Shown here piece after piece: positions 1 to 10,960 of a stretch of DNA of 64,000 nucleotides. The position numbers and the translations under genes are program-made. Where the stretch lies: the NCBI GenBank assembly GCA_036571765.1, contig BROE01000007.1:8000026-8064025 (forward strand). The letters are read 5' to 3'. The first letter of the stretch is position 1, and every line of letters starts with the position of its first letter. Source of the stretch: Plecoglossus altivelis (Eukaryota; Chordata; Actinopteri; Osmeriformes; Plecoglossidae). Under the pieces are notes generated by a model, which was not told the DNA's origin, made no database searches, and saw only the letters and a list, made by a program, of their open reading frames with translations.

Positions 1-789
1 AGGCGTCAGGGCTGGGTGGCACAGCGGTGGCAGGACATGACACGGAGCAGGTGGAAACGATGAAGCCGGTGAAGGATCGTGTCATCAAGATCACCTTCAA
101 CGCCGACACCCACGCCAGCATGCAGTGGAACTTCCGTCCTCAGCAATCTGAAATCTATGTAAGACTGGACTCATGGTCTCTGCTGTTGTGTCTTTCAGTC
201 TTTCCCTTGCTGGTCATCAGTCTGTTCCCCTCATCTTGTTTCTCTAAGATCTATCTCTCTGTGTTTGTGTGGGTTTGTTTGTGTTCCAGGTGGTTCCAGG
301 AGAGACCGCCCTGGCATTTTATAGAGCCAGGAACCCCACAGACAAACCTGTCATTGGCATCTCCACCTACAATGTGGTTCCTTTTGATGCAGGACAGTAC
401 TTCAACAAGATCCAGGTAGGTCTGGTTAGACTGCAGGGAGGGCTCTGCCACCTGGGTAGCACACCTTGGGAAACATACCTTTCAGTCTAATGGATGAGGC
501 TAACTCACATGGTGAGTGATCGTATGAGAGCTGCAAGTGGTGCACCTAGAAGTACTGACACGTGTGTGTCTGTGTCTGTGTGTGTGTCTGTGTCTGTGTG
601 TCTCAGTGTTTCTGCTTTGAAGAGCAGAGGTTGAATCCTCACGAGGAGGTGGACATGCCTGTCTTCTTCTACATCGACCCTGAGTTTGACGAGGATCCTC
701 GCATGGCGCGGGTGGACACCATAACCCTCTCCTACACTTTCTTCGAGGCCAAGGAGGGCCAGAAGATCCCTCTGCCTGGCTACAGCTAG
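1..789 (+). CDS. cox11: Cytochrome c oxidase assembly protein COX11, 3' part
   Basis: Copper chaperone of the mitochondrial inner membrane that delivers copper to the CuB site of COX1. Only the C-terminal part is in the window. Exons read 1-158 (5' side cut by the window), 290-415 and 607-789, with GT-AG borders and the stop TAG at 787-789. Seen: the family core, including PVKDR, QWNFRPQQ, VVPGETALAFY and the conserved copper-binding CFCFEEQ at the start of the last exon, followed by VDMPVFFYIDPEF and LSYTFFEAKEG, ending PLPGYS. The N-terminal mitochondrial targeting region and membrane segment lie outside. Introns are 131 and 191 bp; the second holds a short TG repeat just before its acceptor. 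Identification is by protein motif recognition and is firm. Confidence 0.96.
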
Positions 790-947
790 AACTGTGCTCT
801 GGGCCAACAGCCACTCGACAGACCAACCCCGGTTCACAATCCTTGTTTAACACTCCCATTGTTCTGGAAAAAGACAGAAGAAACAGTGAATGTACATAGA
901 TATTAAGATTGCTCCAAGATGCCATTTCATATTGGTTACATGGGTAA

Positions 948-953
948 AATAAA
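948..953 (+). terminator. cox11 polyadenylation signal
   Basis: AATAAA 159 bp after the cox11 stop codon. The short 3' UTR between is otherwise featureless. It is the first canonical signal downstream, so it is the likely 3' end. Confidence 0.6.
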
Positions 954-2562
954 TTATGATTTTGTGTTTACCGCTAGAATTCGATTCTGACCATGACATA
1001 CAGTATGTAATCGCAATGGTGTGTATTTCAACACTAGATGGCAGCAGAGGGTTGTTGCTTTTTTTGTCCACAGATGAAACAGATTACATTTACCCTCGGT
1101 AAGGTAATACGAAATATAAAAACGGCTGGGACGCTGGAAAGAGTTGAAAGTCACCACTGGTAACATCTCGTGAACTGACCCGACACAACTTTACAGCCGT
1201 GTCGTGCATTATTGATCAATGTATATTGTCCTCTGACATTGATATCACAAATATATGTCTTTGCACATGTTGTTGCTGACCGTCTGTATCCTGCATTTCG
1301 GTAATTACGCAATGGTCTCAATTCTGCCAGCTCCTCTTCATTACGTAACAGAGTCTGATAAACAGACCCGAGGCATCCTCAAAACTGTTAACAATAAGCT
1401 ACCTCTGCAACCCAAGGATCAGGCACTATAACCATTATAAGTATGTTCTTTTTGCAAAGGAGGTCGACGCTTTTTATCATAGGCCTAACTGCATTTTAAT
1501 TTGGTTTCCTGCCTGAATAGCCTGAGTGCGACAAAGCCGACTTTGTTTAACCATTTGGCATGTCTTTACGAGGTCATTTTTTCAGTGGTTGCTTGTTTTC
1601 TTTACAAAATGTAGCCTTCTTTATGGTCATTGTTTTCCAATGAAACAATCCAGTCAGTCTCTGTCAAGGGGCTACGTCAGAAATCGTGGTGAGCCAAAAC
1701 AACAACAAACCAAGCATGCTGTTCTGGCTCTGTCAGGCTGCGGGCGGTCCCCAACACTGACCGAGGACCAGCTAATGTAGATCGATGTCTATCCTTCAGC
1801 GTGATGAAGTAATACATTACTGAACTGCAGTCAGCGGCCCTCAATTCTTACTCAATCCACAGCTCGCCACTCCCCTCCATCAACATGGGTATTTATGGAT
1901 ATTTGACGGACATTTTCAGCGTCTACTACAGATTCAAGGCTGCCCTAGCAACCCAATGGATGAGCCAACCGTAGCAAAGCACACAGCCCGACCCTCCACC
2001 GCTCTGTCGGAGGAACCAGCAGGAGATTGGGATGACTACAAGAGAATCGCCAGATGTAGAATAGTCTTCAGCACAGTGTGGCTGACATTCCTTAAAAGGA
2101 CTCAATCGTTGCAATATTTCTATTCACGAAAATGGGATTTAAGGAATTAAGCTTTGGCGAAAGAAGGAACACAACCGTACGCGACTTGCAGCTGGACTAC
2201 TCGCGGTCTCCTTTGCAATAGCGTAATGGTCCAATTTTATGTTACATTGTGTCGCATCAGTGGCAAATTGGACACTTGTAGCTTTCACTCAAGCTTTGAT
2301 GGTTGTAAGGACCGCTGATACATTTTTACTTACGGAACGGATTTTAGTCGTGGACAGTTTTGTATTTGAATTCCAGTCATGAGAAGCATTTAAAGAAGTT
2401 TAAAAAGACAATACGTGAACTGAAACGCTAATCTGTCATCCACACTGCAGTTCTCTTCTCCTGTGCCCTATCCTGGAATGGGCCGTTTGTGCTGAGAGTG
2501 ATAGAAGACGCGCTTCTTGTTCACCGTTCCACAATGGAACACAGCTGTCCCTTTCCGTGAGG
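954..2562. other. cox11-rab40b intergenic region and rab40b 5' UTR
   Basis: About 1.6 kb without recognisable coding sequence. Small open frames here show no family resemblance or splice pattern. The last few hundred bases must contain the rab40b promoter and 5' UTR, but I see no TATA box or decisive initiator motif. Confidence 0.5.
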
Positions 2563-4812
2563 ATGACTCACAGAGCCAGCCCCGCCAAGGCCTACGACTT
2601 TCTGCTCAAGTTTCTCCTGGTCGGGGACAGCGATGTCGGGAAAGGGGAGATACTGGCCAGCCTCCAGGATGGGGCCACCGAGTCTCCATATGGTTACAAC
2701 ATGGGTACGTGTGCAAGATGGGGAAGAAACGGTAACATCACAGGTTTTACTGCAATTGTTCAGGTTCTAAAAGTGTCTCTCTGCACATGGTGCAGTCCAC
2801 ATGGTCAATGCTATTTGAGCTTTTGGATGACAGTGGACGTCAGACGATGGCCAAGCAGGAGTAGACATCTTCCTCAGAAAGTTATATTTAGGATGAGAGC
2901 CTCATACCAAGACTAAAGTGACCGACATAGAGCAGGCAGACTTACAGAGGCTACAGATAGACAGGCAGGCATTGGTAGATTGGACAGACTGGTCTGAACT
3001 GGAAGTGGTTTAGTGAAATTGTTACAACAATGGTGCTCTTTCTTTACCTCTTTCTCTTTTCTCTTTCCCTCCCTCCCTCCCTCCCTCCCCCTTCCTCCCT
3101 CCCTTCCCCCTCCTCTCTCTCTATGTAGCTCTCTCTATCTCTGTCAGAGTCTGGATTCAGGTTTTCTGATTTCCCATCTCTCTCACACTACAATGCAACA
3201 TTGGTCTTCTGTATAGCAGCTGAGCTGGAGGTGAGGACAGAGCAGCAGGTAGTGGTGTCAGGTGTAACAGTAGGAGGATTCTACCCAGCAGATGTTGACT
3301 TCACAGGCAGGACTGTGCTTGTTGCTGCAGCCGTGGGAAAAGCTGCTGTCTCCAACACAAGTCAGACAAACCCAACTTTTCATCAACAGCCCACAGCAAC
3401 ATTAACATCATGTTTTACCACCACACAATATGCCACTTTACACTTTTCTCCAGGGTATGAGGTTGATAAGATCATAAGACATTAGCTTCCTATTTCTGTA
3501 AGTGTGTGCACATGTATCAGGGACTGCACAGCTCAAAGTGGAACTCAGGATCAACATCACGGTTATTACGACAATAATCTGTAGCAGTTTCCACTCTGAA
3601 ACGGTTTATTTGATCAGGACCAGAAAAAAGCTGCGACTGATTAGACTCAATGAGATGCTAATTACCCTTTTTTTGGCCCTTTTACTTGAGTCTTCGTTAA
3701 AGCAACCACAATGATTTACTTCTGGAGACAAATGTGTCTGTGTATAAAATGATCTATATTTGTGTGAGTGTAAGGATGGAGAACCTCTCACTAGCGGAAC
3801 CACAGGCATTCTGGAATCTCTCTATCTCCTCCTTCCAATCCAAACTATTATACCATACTCCAGCCACAGACCCCTCTATATGGGTCGCTTGGTTACAGCT
3901 CAGAACACGCACACGCACCCCACACACACACAAACCACTAAAGCAAACAGAAAACATGCAGTCTCCATCTCCTACTCGTTATCTCTGTCTTGCTCTATCT
4001 CTTACTGTTCTGGGATGTGTTCATGTAGCTTGTATATCACTTATTCATTCATGCCTATATTTCACTGCAGACTCATCTCGTCTTTGAGTTGAAAGGTTTT
4101 AGGTTTAGGTTACATCTTTATTACTGCAGTTTGTATATATCCTCTCCATGACTCGTATCCCCTACCATTGGGTTCCCAGTCCTTTCACTCCTGTGTAGAA
4201 GACTTCCTCACTGGTTGTCTGAGCGCAGCGTGTTTGAAAAACCACACAGTCAAAGGCTGTTTTGAACTGTTTGGATTACAGACCTGTGTGTATGAGGTGG
4301 TGTGCAAGTATTTGTGTGTTTTTTCTGTGGGGGATGCTGATGCCAGGAGAGGATGACTCATTTGTAGCTGATCCCAACTCAGACAGAGAAAGTGACCTTG
4401 GCTGAAACGCATGAAACGCACTCGCATCACATCTCAGGACACAAACAAATACAGACAACTGTACAGTAAAACATTTCTTCAGACACTCAAAAGTAGCAGC
4501 AGTCTCTCAGGAGAAATGTACAGACCAAGAGAAGAGGACCAAAGAGGTGTTTTTCAGTCCAGCGCGTGTTTTAGACACAGCGTATGTAGAGCGAGAAACA
4601 CTGATAACTGCCCATTTCATCACTGTGTAACAGATGGTTGAGAGGTGAACCACATATATGAGACAAATGGAGGAAGGGAGAAGAGTGACCTGTGCCTCTG
4701 TTCTCTCAGTCTCAAGGACGCCTGCATCTTGCTGAAAGAATAAGTCTGTTTGTAGATAGGATCCAAAATGCTAATATGAGGGTCCTCCCCTGAGATTGTG
4801 TGTGTGTGTGTG

Positions 4813-4844
<32 letters not shown>

Positions 4845-7800
4845 AAGCCAAGGCAGGCCTGCCAGCGCACACAGCCATGTTGTTGTGATGTCTGTCAACA
4901 AACGTTAGACTGGTCATGGGTGCTTACGCAACATCATCACTCCACTTGGACGCCCAACAAGATGTTTTGTGTGTTTGTGTTCGTCTGTCTCTGTGTGTCA
5001 GAATGTGTGTGTGTGTGTGTGTGTGAGCGTGTGTGTAGGTCAGATTAGGCTATTTATCTTTTAGGCTATATTTATCTTCCAGTGTTGTGATAGAGGCCCC
5101 CTGAGTGACCATTCTATGAAGACTGCCTTCGCCAGCTGGCAAGCAACACATTACGTAACATCCCACCTCTTCTCCTGTCCTGTTCTTCTTTCCCTCCATT
5201 GACCAAACAATGAGTGAGGGTTATGGATTGATCGTTCTGTTACATAATCCCTGACTGGCAAGGACCTTTCGTTTTATAATGGATGGTCAGATCGTGTGTT
5301 AGTGTTGGTTACAGCAGGTACTGTCCTGTAGATGTTTATAGAGAGTTTTGGGATTGTATACAAACACACACACACACACACGCTTCCTATCTCCCATTTA
5401 CTTCCTATCTCTCCCTCTTGCTGTCTCACCATCTTCATTTCCTTCTTGTGCCCTTTTCTGCTTTGTACAGATACAACACTGACTGCAATGGATGTTGAAG
5501 TGTGTTTGTATTTGTTAGTATAAACATACCTTGCTCAACATGAGCAGTCCCCGCTCACACCAGCCAGGAAGGGAAGACATCCAGATGCCACCACTGATCT
5601 GGCACGGGTGTCACTCTCTGTCTCTCCCCGTCTGTCTGACTCCATCTCTTCACCTCCCTCTAGCCTCACTTTCTCCTTTCTCTCTCTTCCTCTCTCTCTT
5701 TCTTGATCTTTTCTTGTTGTACTTTGATATGATGGTTTGCATTATTTTTCTTTGTACGTTCTTTTAATTGCAACAGTTTCTTTGTTATACTGCATGCTGC
5801 TCCTCTCTAATGTACATCTGTGAATGGGACTGTGTTAGTGTATTTACTGAGCCGTATGGAGGCTAAAAGCACCAGCATGTATTTAATTCCAGCAGGCTTA
5901 GCCATTTCCTGTTAATGACTGTAATAAGGAAGGAACCTTCAGTGCTTTTGTTCCTATAGATGACGCTTGTGACAGTGGCATAATGTTAACAGCTAATGTG
6001 TGTGTGCATGCATGCATGGATGTGTGAGTCATTAGAACCATCATCTGGTACTGTACTATGTTTGGATGTTAAAACCCTTGAATCCTTCTGAGGTGTGTGA
6101 GTCACAAAGACACACTGGTGGAGTATGGGGGGCTGTCTGCCTAACAGTACAGACAGGCACAGTGATGGGCGTTTCATCATCTCTGGTCTTGTCTTTGTCT
6201 TCTCTCTCTCTCTCTTGGTTGCCCTTTCCGTATGACTTTATAGTCATATGCACACATACAACTGCATTTCTCCATGCGACGCATGGGGGGTGTTGGAGGA
6301 TAAGGACAGCTCAGACCCAACATGAACAGTGATTTAACAAGACTGTTTTTCTTCGTTGACAGGAATTGACTATAAGACGACCACTATTCTCCTTGATGGA
6401 AGAAGAATCAAACTCCAACTATGGTAACATACCCACACATACACGTACGCACACACACGCAGACACACACACGCAGACACACACACGCAGACACACACAC
6501 ACACACTGTGGTCCTCATCACATCTCCCTTGTCAGGCTTATTTTTAGAGGATTTTGCTTTTAGACAGTGCTGAATAGTTAATCAGAAACCATGTTTGATG
6601 TGTTACAGGCTTGGACGTCTTGGTTTAGCTGAACAGGGGGGGGGGGGTTGCCTCTGTTCCTGTTACTCTCCAGTCACTACTGGCTGACTTACAAGGCTAG
6701 CTGTTTGTCCTCTCTCCTTTCCTTCACGTAGCCTCTCACTCTTGAACAATCAATATCTGGGATTATTGATCTGCATCATTTTATATCGAACCTTAACCAT
6801 AACATCATTAATGAAAGAGCAGTTCTGAGTCTGCTTTCAGGCAAAACATCAGACTGGAGCAAGCAGGCACCCCATACTGACACACTAGCTCAGCCTTACA
6901 TTAGTAGGCTATGCTGTATATTGTCAGAGGACTGTTGCAGGGACATTAGTACAGTTATCGTTCTGTTCATAAGCACTATGCAAGCAATGTTTGTATGTGC
7001 GTCAGCTATTGCACTCTCCTGAGTTCAGTCTGCCAAACCAAACCCTGCTCTGGAATCTAGACCTGCACAAACTCAACACTGCTCATGCTCTGTCAGGGCT
7101 TAACTGTGTCAATTCTATTAGTTAAAGTTTAATGAACATAAGTAATCACCATCTTCACCTGCAAACACAGAGAGAAGAGAAACACTGAGAGTTCAACCTC
7201 TCCACCTTCAGACTTGTTGACCCCTAGATAGGCAGTGGGGCCCACGCCACAGCAGACACCTTCCCCTCATGCCTCATTAAGCCAGGACAGAAGGCAGGCC
7301 TACCAGTGTGTGTTGGTTTGACTGACAGCTGTTTGACCTCTGACCTTTGTGTCTTTCAGGGACACCTCAGGCCAAGGTCGCTTCTGCACCATATTTAGAT
7401 CCTACTCCAGAGGGGCACAGGTGGGTGTGTGGATGCATATGTGTGTATGTATGTGTGTACATGTGTATGTATGTGTGTACGTGTGTGTTTATGTATGTGT
7501 GTGCGTGTGTATGTATGTGTCAATGTCATTGTAATCCAATGATTTATTTGGTGTGTCCAAACCTGAACAGGCATGGGAACAGATGGACTCTCACCTTATC
7601 TTGGACCAGAGTTTTTGAAAGTAAATCTGATGTTTTAACACACATGTAGAATGCAGGCTCCCTGTAAGAAACAAGGAAAAACTGATATGTTTCCTTTATT
7701 TGATCAGCAACCTCATCTGATATCCATCTACCCAGGTTTCAAATTTCCTGTTGAAACAGGATATGTGGTTGGGTGTCTGTTGTCTTTATAGGTATGGTTA

Positions 7801-8612
7801 CACACATGAGAGTGAAGGCCAGGTTGCTCGGGAGTGCTTTTTAAAGCATGACCTGGAGGCCTGGGAAGATCTTCTGAACCTAAACAACAAAGTAACCCGA
7901 AGAACCTAACCTTAAGGGATGTTCTTAGCTCTCAGCAGCATTCTATGAAACTATCTGACAACAATACTTTCAGCAGTAATAAACCCTTAACAATACCCTC
8001 AAAGTCTAATAGCAAAATTCCTAATCAAAACCGTAATACATCTGGTAAACACATTTCTCCTAACACAACTGTGGAAACTGAAACACTGTCTTCTCATCAC
8101 ACTTCTAAGTGAGCCAACATTTTGGACTTGAAAAGGAGAGTTGAGTCACACTTATCACTGAAACACATCCAAAACCAGTGTGAACCAGTGTTACACATAC
8201 TGTTCTCACCGACTGAGTATGGTGGGTTCATATTGTTGTCCTTACTCATAAACCCATTACTGTGAACCCACTACAGTAACCATGGTGATGATGCCACCCC
8301 CGCCAGCAGCTTGAACGTTGTGTCCACATGGACACAATAATCATCCACGGTAGAGGGAGAGTGTGTGTGTGCAAGTATGCATGTGTTGTAATCCTCACAT
8401 TCAAACACACTTGTTCCAGGTCCCAGAGGTAAAAACCCTTACTGCGGTTCAACAACCTCAGTATTTTCCTTTACAGTACACAGGAACGCGTCATTTCCCA
8501 CTGGATACTAGGCTTCCCCTGTCAGCAGACATTCCTTCCTCACACTGTAATACTAGTGCTGGATCTGAGAACCACAGAGCTTGTATGTTCAAGAATACTA
8601 CTGTGTCAAAGC

Positions 8613-8673
<61 letters not shown>

Positions 8674-9807
8674 GGGAGTTATCTTAGTCTATGACATCAG
8701 CAATCGTTGGTCCTTCGATGGCATTGACAGGTGGATCAAGGAGATTGATGAGGTAATACTTTCTTCTGTAAAAGCCCAGGTGTGCAGTTTCTACCTTTGA
8801 GGTCTATTTGAAAGCATCTGACATTCTGACATGATCAATTGGCTAAACATCATTACACATGTGTGTAATGTGTGTGTACAAATATACTGTATACCATCAG
8901 CCAGCACTCTCACAAGAGCTATCTCCCTCCCTTCTCCTTTTCATCCTGGTTACCAGCATGCACCAGGAGTGCCAAAAATCCTGGTAGGGAACCGCCTGCA
9001 CCTGGCCTACAAGCGTCAGGTGACCACAGAGCAAGCCCAGCTGTATGCTGAGAGGTTAAAGGTCACGTTCTTCGAGGTCAGCCCCCTTTGCAACTTCAAC
9101 ATCACCGAGTCCTTCACAGAGCTGGCCCGGACGGTGCTGATGAGACATGGGATGGAGAGACTATGGAAGCCCAACAGAGGTGAGGGTGGATGTGTGTGTC
9201 TGTGATGGAGAGACTATGGAAGCCCAACAGAGGTGAGGGTGGATGTGTGTGCCAGTGATGGAGAGACAAAACAGCGCATACCTGTTGGGTGTTTACACGT
9301 GTGAGTGTGAGAGAGGCAACGTGTTGTGTCTGTATGTGAGTGACTCTTGTTGCAATGAACAGCGTACTGTGAGCTTGTGAAACGCTGTCATGGCCTGGTT
9401 CTCCTTCTACATCTGATAAGCACGCCCTCTAGTGGTGTTGAAGTGCTTCTCTTAAAATTACGCTCCACCTCTCTTTCTCCAACTCCTCCCTCCTCTCCCA
9501 CCCCTTCCCAGTGCTGAGTCTACAGGACTTGTGCTGTCGTTCCATCGTATCATGTACCCCGGTCCACCTGGTGGATAAGCTGCCTCTGCCTCTGGCCCTG
9601 CAGTCACACCTCAAGTCCTTCTCCATGGCCAACGGCCTCAACGCACGCATGATGCACGGACGCTCCTACTCCGTCATAGCCAACCCTCATAGTGATCACA
9701 GTGCCATCAAGAGGACGGGAGGGACATTGCTGAAGAAACCCAAACTGATCCTCCCTCCACTCAGCCCTGCCCAGAGCTGTGCGCGAAACAGCTGCAAGAT
9801 ATCCTAG
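2563..9807 (+). CDS. rab40b: Rab40B, SOCS-box Rab GTPase
   Basis: Atypical Rab that acts as substrate receptor of a Cullin5-Elongin B/C ubiquitin ligase. Exons: 2563-2704, 6363-6423, 7360-7420, 8675-8752, 8957-9179, 9512-9807; 861 nt, 286 aa, close to the human length. All borders are GT-AG and phases join cleanly. Seen: P-loop GDSDVGKGE (residues 21-29; Gly replaces the usual Ser/Thr after Lys, typical of Rab40), switch [11 protein letters not shown], the nucleotide-binding variant [12 protein letters not shown] box beginning VLSLQDLCC (about residue 189) and C-terminal CKIS prenylation box. The wording is nearer RAB40B than RAB40C ([19 protein letters not shown]-terminal NSCKIS). The start ATG at 2563 gives [16 protein letters not shown] 53-bp tandem duplication has copied the exon 5 donor (see separate entry). 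Confidence 0.95.
2705..6362 (+). other. rab40b intron 1
   Basis: 3.7 kb intron. It holds a polypyrimidine tract (about 3055-3125) and TG/CA repeats near 4796-4844, 5003-5025 and 5365-5383. Short open frames inside have no recognisable protein content and I reject them. I see no transposon. Confidence 0.7.
4796..4844. repeat. (TG)n microsatellite
   Basis: Almost pure TG dinucleotide run in rab40b intron 1 with one CG interruption. Confidence 0.9.
6424..7359 (+). other. rab40b intron 2 with CA-type repeat
   Basis: Intron of 936 bp. Its first 80 bases carry an imperfect CA repeat with a 10-bp ACACGCAGAC sub-unit (about 6430-6507). A 9-base G run lies near 6640. Nothing else seen. Confidence 0.7.
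7425..7522. repeat. Compound TG/TATG microsatellite
   Basis: Imperfect TGTATG/TGTG repeat starting directly behind the exon 3 donor of rab40b. Confidence 0.85.
7523..8616 (+). other. rab40b intron 3, unique part
   Basis: About 1.1 kb of AT-balanced unique sequence with no open frame resembling a known protein and no repeat. I see nothing functional in it. Confidence 0.5.
8617..8672. repeat. (CT)n microsatellite next to the exon 4 acceptor
   Basis: Pure CT run that directly serves as the polypyrimidine tract of the rab40b exon 4 acceptor (AG at 8673-8674). Length changes here would change the tract of a constitutive splice site. Confidence 0.9.
9151..9267 (+). repeat. 53-bp tandem duplication including the rab40b exon 5 splice donor
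   Basis: The last 29 coding bases of exon 5, the donor and the first intron bases (from 9151) are repeated from 9204 with period 53; a third partial copy starts at 9257. The second copy keeps the AG|GTGAGG donor (GT at about 9233). Because 53 is not a multiple of three, using the second donor shifts the frame and ends the protein at a TGA within the repeat, before the SOCS box. Confidence 0.95.
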
Positions 9808-10082
9808 CAATAGCAGCATAGAAAGGGGGAGTCTGCAGGATGGGAAGCTTTCACTGTGGGAATGGGAAATGGTCCCTGCTCAGAACAGATATTCTGTAGT
9901 AAAACAACACAGAGTTTCAGGCCCTAAGCAGTGTGCTGGGAGGGCAGAGTTGGAAAGGTGCCACAGCCAAGAGAGGCTGGACACACCCTAAACAAACCAG
10001 GCCGTAAATGCTAATGTCCTATTGGTTCAGTCCACGAATGCAGTCCTTCAAAGGCATCCTTACGTGTCACTGAGTGCATGTG

Positions 10083-10088
10083 AATAAA
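10083..10088 (+). terminator. rab40b polyadenylation signal (proximal)
   Basis: AATAAA about 275 bp after the stop. Further AATAAA hexamers at 10355-10360 and 10661-10666 could be distal sites; the 3' UTR between has no other feature. Confidence 0.55.
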
Positions 10089-10679
10089 AGACTATGGTTG
10101 GAGGAAACCTTTTCACAACAATGCTTTAAAATGCTTCTCTCACTTTATGTAATGTGGCATTTCAAACCAGCAACTCTTGAAAAAAAATAATTTTGTGTAT
10201 TATATTTGTACTATAGATAATGTGTCTGTTTGATACTATATTGTTGTTATTCGCAGTAGGGTTTGTACCTGGTTTCAGTTTACAGTGTACAATCTTTGAA
10301 GAGGTGACTCAACACCAAAGACAGACAAACAAATGCGCCTGTTTTGCACAATAATAAATATTGATAACACCCTTTCAAATAAATTTCACAAACAATCTTT
10401 TCTTGGTTTTTTTTGTAGAATAACACTGGTGATGCATAGTGAATGGGATTAAAGGACTATTAGGATATGTTTTGGATTATTACATGTCTTTTCCATAAAC
10501 AGATCCAAAAATATAATTGTATTATCTAATATTTATGAAAGCATAATCCATCATTTCTTTGGATCAGATCATGTGTGTTCCGGTTCTTCTTTAATAATAT
10601 GACATTCATTTATCAGGGGGTTATGTACAGTTACTGATTGTGAGAAAACCATTTCTTTGTAATAAACCCCTAATCACAG

Positions 10680-10960
10680 ACATGCCCCGCCTCGCCTTGC
10701 ACTGACGGGTGTGTCTCATGAGCGTCAACATTTTCCCAGCTTGCATTGGGTGCTGCTACAATCGTTGGCCACGTAACCGGGCCACGTCGCGCATTACTCG
10801 CCATTTTCACATCGAGACCTACAGAAATAGGAATTTTAGTCGTACAGACCAGCTTGTTTGCTTGTTAAACGGCTAGTAACGGAGGTTGACAAGACATATC
10901 GGAACTGAGTGAATTAGGTTTGCTTCAAAGAAGATACTGCTGCCTGCATCCTGCAGAAAC
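10680..10960 (+). promoter_or_regulatory. kdelr2 promoter region with two CCACGT elements
   Basis: CpG-containing stretch directly upstream of the kdelr2 start codon. CCACGT occurs twice within 20 bases (10769-10774 and 10782-10787), the second extended to CCACGTCG. CCACGTC is close to the ATF6/XBP1 core of unfolded-protein-response elements, and KDEL receptors are known ER-stress-responsive genes. A YY1-like CGCCATTTT lies near 10799. A strict ERSE or ERSE-II with correct spacing is not present. The transcription start is not determined. Confidence 0.45.

Noticed and set aside
2563..9807. Assignment as rab40c or a classical Rab
   Set aside because: SOCS box and CKIS exclude classical Rabs; AYDFLL, VILVYDI and NSCKIS fit Rab40B better than Rab40C.
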